Origin: Protopterus annectens
Taxonomy: Eukaryota > Chordata > Ceratodontiformes > Protopteridae
Length of the DNA: 64,000 nucleotides
Assembly (NCBI RefSeq): GCF_019279795.1
Contig: NC_056732.1
Coordinates: 179,726,629-179,790,628 of the forward strand
Direction of reading: 5' to 3'
Part shown: positions 41,700-52,990 of the stretch, in pieces
Position numbering within the stretch: position 1 is the stretch's first letter
Layout of the letters: the number at the start of each line of letters is the position of its first letter
Notes under the pieces: model-generated
Database searches by the model: none
What the model saw: only the letters and a program-made list of their open reading frames with translations
Told to the model about the DNA's origin: nothing
Program-made: the position numbers and the translations under genes

Positions 41700-43430
41700 A
41701 CAGGATAAAGACAAAGATTTGCTTATCTTACCTTTCTTCTGTAATAAGTTCTGCAGCTGCAAAACAAAAAAAAATGCCTATCCAAAGGGGAGCCCAGAAA
41801 TTTAGTTTTTACATCCTAAGGTAAAGGCAGATGTTTACTCCATGAAAATCTGAAGAAATGACCCAACAGCAGCTGCTAGTCTAGAAGAGGCATCAGCATT
41901 GTAACTGCACTTAAAAGAATGATTAGCAACCTGAGAATCGGAGTTAACAAGAGATACAGCAGATTATGACTAGAGTCCCCAAGTCTGAAAGAACACTACC
42001 TAAATTGCTCAGAATAGGCAGATGGTATCTATCAAATGGGTTTGGTAGTTCATAGTCCTAAAAGCTACAGCAGAAGTGCATACTTTATTTGTTGAAGCCA
42101 TCATTAGCCCTCCTGTTTTTATCAGTAGGCAAAACATTAGAGAGATGGGAAGAAGTTTTCTAGACTTTTCAGTGGAAAAGGGAAATAAAATGGACCAGAG
42201 GTAGGGTTCTTACACAAGACCACTTCTGAATTTGACACCCTGTAGTACCCATCTGGTTTCTTTTGGGCAGGTGGTTGAGATTTTTGAGGCACTCCATGGA
42301 GCAGTAGTGAAAACATCTAGCAAGGCTTCCAAAACAGGAGAGATGGTAGAGCGTTTAAGCACCTCCATTTCCAAAATAACATGGCATCTGTTGTGGATAT
42401 CCAATAACTTAGAACACTCCCACTGAAAATGCTGCAACATTTTATCATCATTCCCAAAAGACAGCTACTTCAAAATTGGAATCTGCGAGACAAGGTGTTA
42501 TCAGAAGCATAAGCCACTGGTGAATGAATTTGGGAAGAACAGGCCAAGGAATAATTCCCATCAGATTCAGAATCCTTTTCAGAGAGGGGGAAGAGGATGA
42601 AGGAGAATACAGCGGCAGAGAAGAATAAGGGAGGCCTTTCAAGGACATGACAGTTTTCAAAATCCACAGTGAAATCCTGCCGTTCTTTCTTAGGATTCTT
42701 AGATGTCTGATGGAGAACTGTATTTTCTGCTGCTGCTTAACTGCAATGTCTGCCTTTGCATAAATGAGGTGCCTCTGAGCCTTGACGTACCTTGATCAAG
42801 GGAACGGGAACTTCTTCTCTGTATAAGATAGGAGGTATGTTGTTGGGTCCCTCCAAATTATAAACAGGAGGTTTCCCCTTTCTGCCAGGAGCATACAACT
42901 GTTCAACATGACAGATGTGCCAGACAGCTGCACCATACCTGCCTACAATTGGGGGCCAACAGAGGGAATAGCTGCAATAGCCGTACTATCAGAGGACTTA
43001 GCAAGGGACACTAGAGAGATATCAAGGTCTGATTCAACAGTATAAAAGTCTTGCGCTCTAGGTTTTTAGACTTTGAGGCAGTAGAGGTTTATTGACAAAC
43101 AATGACTCAAGTGACTTCTTACCTTCGGCAAGCTCCTTAAGCTTTTGATTTTCAAAGTACATTTTTAGAAGACAGATAGCTATGTAATGTCTTGGGTACA
43201 AATGACTGGCAACATGTTCAGCAAGTAAAGAAAACACACTTAAGAATGATGGTCCCTGAGAGGAATCTGCCTCCCACAGTTACATTTTTCTCTCTTCAAA
43301 TGACACGTACAAAACTTTTAAAAACAAAAAAACTTGACAGGAGGAGGAGAGTCCCCAACAGGGATAGTTATCTTCCCAATGCCAGAGGAAGAAGCATGAA
43401 CTGTTCTGCTGACAGACTGAAACTGAAATA
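41700..43430 (-). pseudogene. DIRS gag remnant (E5)
   Basis: At 42210-42440 the frame reads MLQHFQWECSKLLDIHNRCH, then VLEALLDVFTTAP, corresponding to REHFQWQGQDFSDSRKRLR and the PPVLTVVDDAYNDACTAP block of E6. Near 41790-41840 the QDVKTKFLGSPLDR trace corresponds to DHVKSKLLDAPMEK. An acidic stretch near 42500-42600 fits the gag middle. Confidence 0.65.
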
Positions 43431-43614
43431 ATAGTTCAATAGTCATGTGGGTGGCAAGAAAATTCTGGTAATTCGCAAATCATACATCCCTCTGCCTCCT
43501 TTGAGATGAGGTTATACATTGGAAGTATGGTGCAAGGAGGGCAACCAAGCCTTGGTATGGTGGCTGGATGTAAATGTAAGGCTATCCTTGCAACAGACAT
43601 CCAGTAAAGGACAT

Positions 43615-45285
43615 CTGTACGTGATATGCTGATTTTGGTGTCAAATACAATGGAAGATAATCTGCTTTTCTCATGTTTACCACCATTCATCAAGCAACAA
43701 AATATTTAACACGTCTAACACAGCCACTCAGTGTTACTTGTGAATGAGAGCTTTTATGGCTAATGATCATTGTCAGGTATTTTTCTCAATTTTATGTAGA
43801 TTCATTTTCTTGTAGGTTGTGCTGTCTACTCTTGATTTCCCCCACAACATGCTTAACTACACTTTAAAATATTTAATAGATACCACCTGTATATCCACCC
43901 AACCAGTTTACTACTAATACAGAGCTGGAACAACAAGAATAACAATTCTGTTCTTCACAGACCAATCTTTATTAGATATAAACATTCTGAAGAGAGGGTC
44001 AATAAACAGCTGCATCAGCACTACTACCCTCCACCTGCCAACCAGGTTCCTTTTCACTTTACCAAACTAGGTCTCACAGCAACAGTCCCTCCAAGCTCTT
44101 TTGTGGCACAGTAATAAAATACAAGAAAATCTGTCAAAAGCAAACCCTACTTTCTTAACAGCAGCAAGCACTTCTGTCTTCAGTACAAGTCTTCATTAGA
44201 CCAGTGTATTCCAAGAAAAGCAAAAAATACTTATGAAATTAAGTTCCCACATGTTAAAATTAAGTCATTACAACCAAAATTAAGAGGGCAAAACTACAAC
44301 AGCAGAACCACACTAAATGGCCAAAAGATTTGCAGCAGTACACATCAAATGAGGGAAACACCTTGGGAACCAGGGAGAGGACTACAACAGTTTTTTCAAA
44401 CAATTTGCAGTCACACTATTCATTAATCCAATGCCATCATGAAGTGTGAAAGCAACCAAATAGTGACCATCATGACTTGGGAGCTAGAATACTTTGGCAA
44501 ATACAGAGGGAGAAAAAGGATTTTGTCATGCTGAGGTTGGAAAGCCAGCGGGTACATGTACAAGGTACACAGCTGGAACTGGTGAATTATAGGTGAAGAG
44601 CTCACCTGCAGACAAATTGGGAGAGGTGTGGATCCTCTGTTGTCCACTGGGACTGACCAAAACATTTTTGCCCCAGCCTCCCATTAGTAGTTCACAGACA
44701 TGTCGTTAAACAGTTGCCTCTCCTGTTTTTAGTCCTTTTGTATTCGTACTACAACATCCCAAGTCCTACACAATCTATAGAGTCTTCGCTACAGTTCTTG
44801 CAGGCTTCTTCATATTCCACTCAAGAACCTCTCCCTCCAGATCACTATTCACTGTTTTAAGCTCGTGTCTTACTTTAGACTTCCTTTAGCCTTGCTGCAT
44901 GCCTTTTCCTACATTTCTTTCACACACATCATACTTTTTTCTGTACACCATTAAAAATTCAAGAACAAAACATATAGGCTAAGGTTTGCAAATACTATCA
45001 CCCCAAGGTCACCAAAACAATGCAGTTATTTCTGCAGCAGCAGTTGAGATCCATCTACAATTGTTGTATGGTGCCAATGATAAAACACTAAAGAATACAG
45101 CAGCTTTGTACTGGCCAATAAGTAAAAAACCTGGCTGGGTGTCATCCACTGCAATCAATGGTTAAGACTTCAAAATATTTCTGCACCCTTTTCTTTTTGA
45201 GAGAATTACTTCACTCCCTCAATACACATCAAATATTTGATCAGAGGGGGAAACTAGTAAAAATAAATTGATAAAGTTCACTTAC
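43615..45285. other. Unassigned ITGB1 intron sequence next to the EGF exon
   Basis: AT-rich, no coding similarity or recognisable element ends. It leads into the exon donor at 45285. Confidence 0.55.
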
Positions 45286-45508
45286 TTGTGCTCTGTACAG
45301 ACGGTAGGGCAAGTAGGACAACTTTCACAGGTGGGACCCTGAAATTTAGGGTCATTACATTTACATCTGCCACATATACATTCTCCTCTTCCATTACATA
45401 ACTGTCCATTCTCTGCCATACACGTAGCATTGTTCTCTGAGCAGTCACAAGCACTGCCAGTGAAGTTAGCGAAGCACTCGCAAACACGACACTTGCAAAT
45501 GCCATTTC
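45286..45508 (-). CDS. ITGB1: ITGB1 exon: cysteine-rich integrin EGF repeats
   Basis: This exon encodes part of the integrin EGF-like leg of the beta-1 subunit. On the minus strand it reads [20 protein letters not shown], then [20 protein letters not shown] and ends at VCTEHK. Cysteine spacing and wording match ITGB1 (human [29 protein letters not shown]) rather than other beta subunits. The acceptor is TATTTTTCAG|GAAATGG and the donor CACAA|GTAAGTG, giving 223 bp. The two first bases complete a glycine codon from an upstream exon, and the two last bases (AA) join the G opening the exon at 14248 to make lysine. The 31-kb intron that follows contains E2, E3, E4, E5, E6, PLE-b and PLE-c. I saw no further ITGB1 exon between 45509 and 64000, so the upstream intron is at least 18 kb. 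Confidence 0.96.
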
Positions 45509-48199
45509 CTGAAAAATACAGACAGCAATGCAAAAAAAGTCATTAAAATATATTTTCCAATAATGTTCAGTTCTAACAAAAAAAAATAAGAACTGTTAAT
45601 ATTTTTAGATTTTTTTCCCCTGTATGCAGGTTATTTTTTTACCAAACATTAATGAACACTACACATACACAACTCTTTCTTAACATCTGTTTTCAGAGCA
45701 ATGGTTGCATGGCATCATTCTATGGACAATTTTGATTTAATAGCTTTGTAAAAATCAGAAAGAAGTGTAGCAAGGGAGCACTCCCTAAAACACAACTAAT
45801 GTTTTTGACCAGATGATGTATTTGGGTTTCCAATTACACTCTAATTCAGACTTTGCAAGGAATCAGAGTCACAATGTGGCTGATTGCAGAGGGAATAAAT
45901 ACATCTACCAACAGACTTTTTCTGATGCAAAGGTTTGAGAGCCAGCTGTGCACAAGGGTCACTAATGGTAGCTACAGGTACTTCTGGGGCACTGATAATC
46001 ATACAAGCCATTTCAGAAGCAGATAATTATCTTGTGTGTGGGAAACAAGTCCCTGATAAAGACTTTTACTCATTTTCCTTTTGTGGTTAAACTGTCAGAC
46101 CATAATGGGCACAGCAGAATCCTTCCAACATCATCAACAGTCGGATGGGATTTGGACTTTGCACTCTATGCATCACAGAGCACAGTCTTCATGCAAAAAA
46201 GTAAGGGGGTCGCAAGTTGCACCTAAATAGGACACTATATAGAAGTCAAATATAAAACTATACAAGAGGTCCATTCCTTTACAGACTGAATATCCATCAT
46301 AGTAGCAGCTTTGGACCACACATCTATCTGGTGTTGGCATGTGAGGAACAGGCCCAAATCATGGCAGGCTCTAGAGGAGGTGTACCAGAGAATTCAGGAG
46401 TAACAGGTGTCAGAGCAAGGGTCTGCCAAAGGTGCCCCACCTGCTTTGATAATTTAAAATTTAGGAGGGCAGTCTGACACAAATACCTTAAGCCTCCCCA
46501 GTGTTCTTCTCTTTGGGGCTCATATTTTGCTGATTAGGGATGACAGCCTGATAACTGAACTCCAGAGAGTGAAGGCACAGCCCCATCTGAATTTAATGGC
46601 TGATGGGGGGATTTTGCCCTCCCCTCTTGTGGTCTGACAAATGAACCACAAAGACAATACACATAAAAGTCTTCATGGGGGACAATTTTCCCCACACAAA
46701 AGGTAAGTAACTTTTTTAAACATGAACTAATTACAACAAGGCACAGGGATAAGGAAAGTCCTCAATGCAGTACTTATCTGAAATGCTGTGGTGATTCAAA
46801 CATACTGACTATGCAGAGCAACACAGTCTTATGCACTGGACTACATGACATGAAAGAATTGAAGATGGCTCTTGTTCTCTCAAAGTCATGACATCAGATG
46901 GCTGAGAGATGGTGCAAGACTGTGCATTCAAGCTAGCTGCTGGCTTCTGAATAGCAAGAAGCCCCAAGACTCAGTACTGTAACACTGACTATGATTGATA
47001 TCACTTCTTTCCTACAAGGGGTGAGACATCAACTTGGTTAACGGGAAAAACGATACTCTACCTTAAGATTGAACCTGCAAGCAATCCTAAAAACTGTAGA
47101 CCAACAATCTACTTTCCAACAATACACAAACTATATATTGTAATTTATGCAGAGTTTGTAGTCATTTAGAAAAAACAAATAGAACAAAAGGGTAAAAAAG
47201 AAAGACATGAGGAACATAGGATCATTTGTTGTTAAATAAAACCGCACTAGAGCATTGCAAAATGGAGAAGAATTTAAGTATGGCATGGACAGATTACAAA
47301 ACAGCATAATCTAACAGCATAATACATCAATAAAGGAATGCTTACAGACATACAACTCACACCCTTCACTGATCAGTTACATTACAGTGCCCATAAAACA
47401 GCGGCAAACCACTTTGAAGTTCAGCCACGACAAAGGACAAATTAAAGAAGGGATAAACATGGAAAGGGGGAATAGTCCAGGGTGATTCTTCGTCACTACT
47501 GCTGTCTTGTCTTGCCCTTAACCCAATAATGTGTTTAGTAAAACAGATTAGAGTATGGTTTCAATTTGGCTCCCAGAAAACAACCTTGTATAGAAGCTTT
47601 CTCCTCTACTTATGTACAGGTCACTAAACCGCACACTTGAATGGATGAGGATTTTAAAGTACAAGTACAACTGGTTAAAACTTCTCAGACGATATAAGAA
47701 TGACATTTTATGGAGGTTGATTTTGTTGCAGCAGGGAAGGACTATGACCTGGAAAAGTGGCATCCAAACTCGGCAACTAAATGAATAGACCCCTTGAGCA
47801 GGCCTCTGTAATTGACAGGCACAACAGAGTCATGTTGGAGGGTGACATGAAGCAGCTAACATTTGCTTATTGACAGCATATTTTTCACAGAAAAGAGTGG
47901 AGAACAGGCACCACTTCAGAGTTTATCACCCTTTCAGAATGCAAACTGCAAGCTTAATTTGGTTTTATAACTGCTTGCTTACAATGGAATATATTACAAA
48001 AATTAATTTAATAGGTTTAAAACATGGACTTCCCCAAACTTAAAAGTAATGGTATTGCTTTTCAGGCTTAGAAAGTATTAATGGCATATGCACTGAACTA
48101 AACAGTATTATTATTATACGTAAAAAAAATATGCACTGGACAGTCCAGTGAACATTTTTTGTAGAAAAGTAATCAACCAAACACAGCTGATAAAATAAA
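45509..48199. other. Unassigned ITGB1 intron sequence upstream of the EGF exon
   Basis: Contains the acceptor region (TGTCTGTATTTTTCAG, minus strand) immediately beside the exon. Otherwise no exon, coding similarity or element end was found. Confidence 0.55.
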
Positions 48200-48212
48200 A
48201 GTAAAGAAAAAT

Positions 48213-48250
48213 GGTAAGCACTTTCATGCAACAATGTACTTCATCAGACC
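48213..48250 (-). ncRNA. Hammerhead ribozyme motif (PLE-d)
   Basis: On the minus strand: GGU, CUGAUGA, A, GUACAUUGUUGCAU, GAAA, GUGC, UU, ACC. The core is canonical CUGAUGA..GAAA and stem I is GGU/ACC. Stem II is weak, with a mismatch. Stem III is the same four-base type as in PLE-c, located past the endonuclease. Confidence 0.72.
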
Positions 48251-48399
48251 AGTCAAACAAACCACGAAGTACAACCCACATAAATAATAAAACAATTAAA
48301 TCAATGAACTAATTTACATGCCTTAAGCGCAAGTCTTAACAGGTATATTATTTAAAACCAGGAGTCCTACGTGCTTGTAGCCTAATAATCCAATGCATT

Positions 48400-48640
48400 T
48401 CTGCTACTTCTACTTTATTAACAAGCATTTGTGTTTAGCTAAAGCATTATTCAAGTCCTTACATCTTGCATCCCTAAGACATTCCATAACACTTTCCTTG
48501 AGGGGGCAGTTGGTTTTACCAACATAAAAACTTATGCAGTCACTAGGGTTTACCAACATAAAAGCTTATGCAGTCATTAGAAGCAGCTAAATAAACAAGA
48601 TCTTTAGAAGTGCAATCAGAATAGAACTTAGAAAAATGCT
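48400..48640 (-). pseudogene. GIY-YIG endonuclease remnant with a duplicated core (PLE-d)
   Basis: The minus strand encodes DLVYLAASNDCISFYVGKP, then a second DCISFYVGKTNCPLKESVME, and HKCLL further on. The repeat comes from a 34-bp tandem duplication (48512-48545 and 48546-48579) that doubles the YVGK core and shifts the frame. Without it the region would be a normal Penelope GIY-YIG start. Confidence 0.75.
48512..48579. repeat. 34-bp tandem duplication in the GIY-YIG core
   Basis: The units at 48512-48545 and 48546-48579 share tttaccaacataaaa.cttatgcagtca, with about three differences. Confidence 0.9.
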
Positions 48641-48689
48641 GGCCAGTCACTGGCTGTGTAAATGAACATCTAGTAGAAATATATTTACA

Positions 48690-49704
48690 GGCTTTACAAA
48701 ATCTGCAGGGATGTGTCCAACCTATCAGATGTTACAGGCACCTTAGAACTGGAAATCCTTAAATTGTAACAAAGCTGGCTTTTCCAGGAAGGACAATTTC
48801 TAAAACTATAACTCAGTATATTGCTAACACCACCCTTAATGCTGGCATCGGTTAAAAAGACCGTCCAAGTCTTAATTATGCTACAAATCTTACTTATATC
48901 ATTAGTGTAAGCAAGCAGCACACTGGCTCCCGTGTTCAGATTTTTTTAGGAATACATCAAAGTAGGGCTTTGCAACATCACTCCTTGTGTGCAAAGTGGC
49001 CTTCTTGCACGGACTAATGATGGAATGAGAATAACCTCTGACCTTAAAATTATCAAACACAGAGGCCAGTTGACATTCAAAATCAGCATCATTAATATAT
49101 AGTCTACATGGCTCTATAAAACTGTTCCTTAACTACATTGGGGAAGCAATGTCCACGGTGTATGCTAGCCCTATGTACTAAACTATTCTTCCACATTGCC
49201 TTCCTAAAAAGTTTGTATGTAAATCTGCATTAGTAAGTACAAAAAAAACATCAAAAAAATCAATGGATTAAGTAGAAAAAGAAATGAACTTTAAAAAATG
49301 ACGGGTAGTCCCTAAACATGTTACAAAATCATTTAAAAGTTGCAGGGAGCCAACCCACAGCAAAACATATCAATATAATACCCAATATGTGAAGAACAAA
49401 CATGTGTATTCAAAATAAACTGTTCTTCCCAATATACCATTACTAGGCTGGTGTAGCTATTGGCACAAACTGTGCCCACAGCTATGCCCAACCTTTGAAT
49501 AAAAAGATCACAAAAAAGAAAAACATTATTCTGATGAATTAAATCCAACAAATAACAGATAAGAAAAATAACTTTAGAATACTGACTGTGCTGGGATAAA
49601 CACATACTTATAGCTTCAACCCCTTCAAAATTTGGTATGATCTTGAATAAAGTACACACATCCATTGTAACAAGAATACAACCACTAACAGCAGTGTTAC
49701 AAAA
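48690..49704 (-). pseudogene. Penelope reverse transcriptase, C-terminal half (PLE-d)
   Basis: Continuation of the RT after E7: ILVTMDVCTLFKIIPNFEGV (palm A aspartate), FIQRLGIAVGTVCANSYTSL (motif B, compare RGVAMGTPCASAYANIVLAY) and SSHIGYYIDMF near 49370, where the catalytic YLDD has become YIDM. Later parts down to 48694 (VPVTSDRLDT region, thumb) are frame-broken. The RT could not be active. Confidence 0.85.
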
Positions 49705-50019
49705 AGTACAGTTTTGTACCTACCATAAATGTAGATGTTCGAGGATTCCATTGCTGCAGTCCTTACTATTGGGTATAGTCCGCATCCAGTCGGCCCGAAT
49801 ACCAGAGGTCAGGGCGCATTAGACTGACGTCAGTACGTCAGGGTACTAATGCGCATGACCGGCGTCATATCCTCAGTCTTTTCTTGCCCCAGATGTCAGA
49901 AGACCCTAAAAAGACAAGGCCCAAAATACCTGCACCAAAACATGAACAATATATACAAAAATATAAGCATGTAAACTCACCTACACAACCACCCCTAAAC
50001 ACAGAGGGAAGGAGGGAGG

Positions 50020-50115
50020 ACTGCAGCAATGGAATCCTCGAACATCTACATTTATGGTAGGTACAAAACTGTACTATGTTCTTCGCTTTCCATTGCTGCA
50101 GTCCTTACTATTGGG
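50020..50115. repeat. E7 internal complementary region
   Basis: Reads ..ggtacaaaactgtact then atgttcttcgctttccattg.., with the junction at 50075/50076, matching both ends of E7. Confidence 0.92.
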
Positions 50116-50151
50116 TAGAATCCCAAAGCAGAGGTAAGGGAGGCTGGCAAA

Positions 50152-51250
50152 TCATAAAGAAGCAGGAGCTGACAACATGCCTTGCAAAACAGCTGTGGCA
50201 AAACCAGCCCTAGACTTAGAGTAGATAGGAAGGTGATAATGCTTAGAGAAAGTATGCACTGAACTCCAAGTAGCTGCTTCCAAAATATCCTTAGTTGCCA
50301 CCCCGTGAAATGCTGTTGAAGTGGCAGTAGCCCTAGTGGAATGAGGCCTAATCCCAGCTGGAATCTCCTTGCCATGATGGGAATAACAAAATGCAATGCA
50401 AAAGCCAATCCACCTAGAAATAGTTTGTTTTGACACAGGCTTGCCCTGAACTCAAAGCAAAAGAAACAAACAACTGCTGAGACTGCCTAAAATCCTTAGT
50501 CCTGCTTAAGTAATAACGCAATTGCCTGTGTACATCTAAAGTATGCAAAATCTTTTCCCCTTTATTTTGGGGTCTGCATAAAAGTAGGCAAATGAATAGT
50601 TTGGTTTAAAGCCACACTAGAAACCACCTTAGGCATAAAGGAAGGATTAGTACGTAATGATACCCTATCCTTATGGAAAATCAAAAGGGCTCGACTGCCG
50701 TAAGGGCCTGCAACTCAGACACCCTTCTTGCAGAAGTAATAGCCAACAAAAAAGCAGACTTCCATGACAAATATTTCAATTCAGCAGTAGCCGCAGGCTC
50801 AAAAGGTTGTAGAGTAAGTTTTTCCAACACAAAATTGAGATCCCAAGCAGGAGTAGGAGCTCTACGTGGGGGTCTTATATTCTTTGCCCCTCTAAGAAAC
50901 TGCTTGAACAAAGGATGCGAAAACAACGGTGGGTCACAATCATAGTGAGCTGAGATTGCTGCAGCATGAATCTTAATGGAAGAGAAGGACAGACCCTTGT
51001 CCAGTAACTCAGTAAGATATTGAAGAGCCACACTCAAATTAGGCTCAGAAATCTCCAAATTCTTTGCTTTACTCCAAAATAAAAATCTCTTCCATTTTTC
51101 CACTTTCCTTGTACTAGGTCTTCTAGCTTCCATAATCACATTTAAAACTTGTTGAGGAAGTTGAGACCTGCTGTGTTTCAACACAGAATATGCCAGGCTG
51201 TCAGATGAAGAGAGTGAAGCTTGACATTGAGCAGATGACCGTCCTTCTGG
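50152..51250 (-). pseudogene. DIRS tyrosine recombinase (E7)
   Basis: The N-terminal and core part (50681-51200) is open: LPQQVLNVIMEARRPSTRKV, SSIKIHAAAISAHYDCDPPL, GAKNIRPPRRAPTPAWDLNF, LLAITSARRVSELQALTAVE (arginine box). Frame breaks follow between 50440 and 50680. The C-terminus (50152-50436) reads MSKQTISRWIGFCIAFCYSH, IRPHSTRATATSTAFHGVAT (HxxR) and HTFSKHYHLPIYSKSRAGFA (tyrosine region). RST.KVEKW lacks a few residues present in sister copies (RRNYAGKW). Confidence 0.9.
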
Positions 51251-51289
51251 GATAACAGATGTGGAATCAAAGGTAAAGGCCATGGAGGC

Positions 51290-52060
51290 TTCTTTACCAG
51301 ACTGTAGTGGGTACCAGTGTTGCCGAGGCCAATCTGGAGCTATCAAAATCATCCTTGGCCTGTCCTGTCTGACCTTTAACAGTACCTTTGGAAGAAGAGG
51401 CAGAGGTGGAAAGGCATACACATGAAGGTTTGTCCAACTGAAAGACAGAGCATCCACTTTCCAAGCTGTGTGATGAAACCCCTTTGTGCAAAACTGTGGC
51501 AGCTGGTGGTTTAGTGGAGAAGCGAACAGATCTATGTCTGGAGTTCCCCATGACACTGTCAATTTCTGAAATACATGAAGATCCAGTTTCCACTCGTGGG
51601 GATCCATGATTTGTCTGCTTAACACATCTGCTAAGGAGTTCTGTGCTCCTGGCAGAAACCTTGCCTGAAGAGTTAGGTGCATTCTCCCATAAAATCATTG
51701 CTTGCCTGCATAGTGGATAACAATTTGTTCCTCCTTGTTTGTTGATGTACCACATGACAGTTGTGTTGTCTGTTAGAATCAACACCTGCCCTGGAAGAAG
51801 TAACTCCTTGAAAGCCAGTAATGCGAACTGGACTGCTAACATCTCCTTCATGTTGATATGTAGATGCTGTAGTCTGGCAGACCACTTGTCTTGTATCCAC
51901 TTTCCATTTAGATGAGCTCCCCAAGCAATATCCGAGGCATCTGTCGTTAAAATCTGACTCGCCTCTGGCCGGGTCACAGAGAGTCCCTTGTTTAGGCGAC
52001 ATTCCTGAGCCCACCACAAAAATTCTCTTTGAAGGCAAGGTATTATTTGAATGACAGTGT
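51290..52060 (-). pseudogene. DIRS RNase H (E7), tail in frame with YR
   Basis: Metal-binding landmarks: ILTTDASDIAWGAHLNGKWI, HINMKEMLAVQFALLAFKEL and VLILTDNTTVMWYINKQGGT. The tail (MHLTLQARFLPGAQNSLADV, DPHEWKLDLHVFQKLTVSWG, YAFPPLPLLPKVLLKVRQDR) lies in the 50681-51682 frame, which runs straight on into YR. A frame break near 51680 separates the catalytic part from this tail. Confidence 0.85.
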
Positions 52061-52990
52061 CTAAATCCTGGCAGTCCTGTGTGCATACATTTTGAGATAC
52101 CATTGTAACTTCCTCATATGCAGTTTGGCATTGGGAAGCACCAGAATACAAGATGCCATGAACCCTAATGCTTGAAGGACTGTCTTTGCAGTCAGCACGG
52201 ACTGATGAGATAGTTGATGGAAGTAAAGTGATAGACTCTTTTGTTTGTCCGGGGTTAAAAAGGCCATCTGGGCTGCTGTATTCAGTCTCACACCCAGAAA
52301 GCACATGTCTTGAGAGGGTACTAGACTGGACTTTATTTCGCTCACAGAATACCCTAGGCATCTTAGCACTGCTATAACATATTCCAGATGCTGTAGAAGG
52401 TCTTCCTTTCCTTGAGCCAGAATCAGGCAGTCGCCTAAATAAGGGTAGATTTGAATTCCTTGTAGCCTGTAGTAAGTTATCACTGGAGCCAGAACCTTTG
52501 TGAATACTCTGGGCAGTAGATAAGCCAAAGGGCAATGCAGAGAACTGATAATGAGAATCTCCAGCTCGAAACCGCAGATACTTCCTGCAACTTAGCCTGA
52601 TAGGCACATGAAGGTAAGCTTCCTTGAGATCTAAAGTTACCATCCAGTGATCTTTGCCCAGCAGGGGTAAAAGCTGTTGTAAGGCCAACATCTTGAACTT
52701 GGGAATGTCCAGATAAGTGTTGAGGAGAGATAAATCCAAAATCGGTCTCCACGTGTTCCCCTTCTTTGGTACTAGGAACATGCGAGAATAAAATCCTAGG
52801 CCCCTTTCTGATACAGGGACTGGCTGAATGGCCCCATTTGGAGTAACTGAGAAACTTGCTTGTGAGCCTCTTTTCTTTGTGGAGGAGGAACGTCTGGCAT
52901 GCCTTTGAAAGGGGCATTGTATGGAAATAAAATCTGTAACCGTGGTGAATGATGTCCAACACCCATCTGTCTTGAGTAAGTAAATCCCAA
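52061..52990 (-). pseudogene. DIRS reverse transcriptase (E7), YLGD
   Basis: Motifs: RMFLVPKKGNTWRPILDLSL, LNTYLDIPKFKMLALQQLLP, VTLDLKEAYLHVPIRLSCRK and HYQFSALPFGLST, then the same one-base loss as E4 producing an AQSIHK frame. The continuing frame (52061-52528) has PRVFTKVLAPVITYYRLQGI, QIYPYLGDCLILAQG and VLQALGFMASCILVLPNAKL. The catalytic box reads YLGD, so the first aspartate is replaced by glycine (about 52432). Confidence 0.9.

Larger units (their letters stand above)
29740..43614 (-). mobile_element. DIRS element E5, old, hosting a LINE and E6
   Basis: Left terminal repeat remains start near 29740 (ttgcagtattctttacatatggg at about 29810). An internal complementary region lies at 30085-30165 with its junction near 30120 (cacaactact then catgtccttc). 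The right end ..cagtaaaggacat is at 43614. YR (30152-30640), RNase H (34400-34990), RT (34997-35457 plus 41058-41320) and gag (41700-43430) lie between, on the minus strand. The YR/RNase H junction is split by a LINE and the RT is split by E6 within the RYLRF..HYQFSALPFG segment. The left boundary is approximate. Confidence 0.8.
14249..45285 (-). other. ITGB1: ITGB1 intron, 31 kb
   Basis: Bounded by the donor GTAAGTG at 45285 and the acceptor CATGCAG ending at 14249, with phases that join correctly. Filled mainly by PLE-b, E3, PLE-c, E4, E5, a LINE and E6. The intron's own unique sequence survives mainly at 14249-14457, 27397-29739 and 43615-45285. Confidence 0.9.

Noticed and set aside
46032..46226. 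Possible further ITGB1 exon in 45.5-48.2 kb
   Set aside because: No cysteine-rich integrin sequence with matching splice sites was found.
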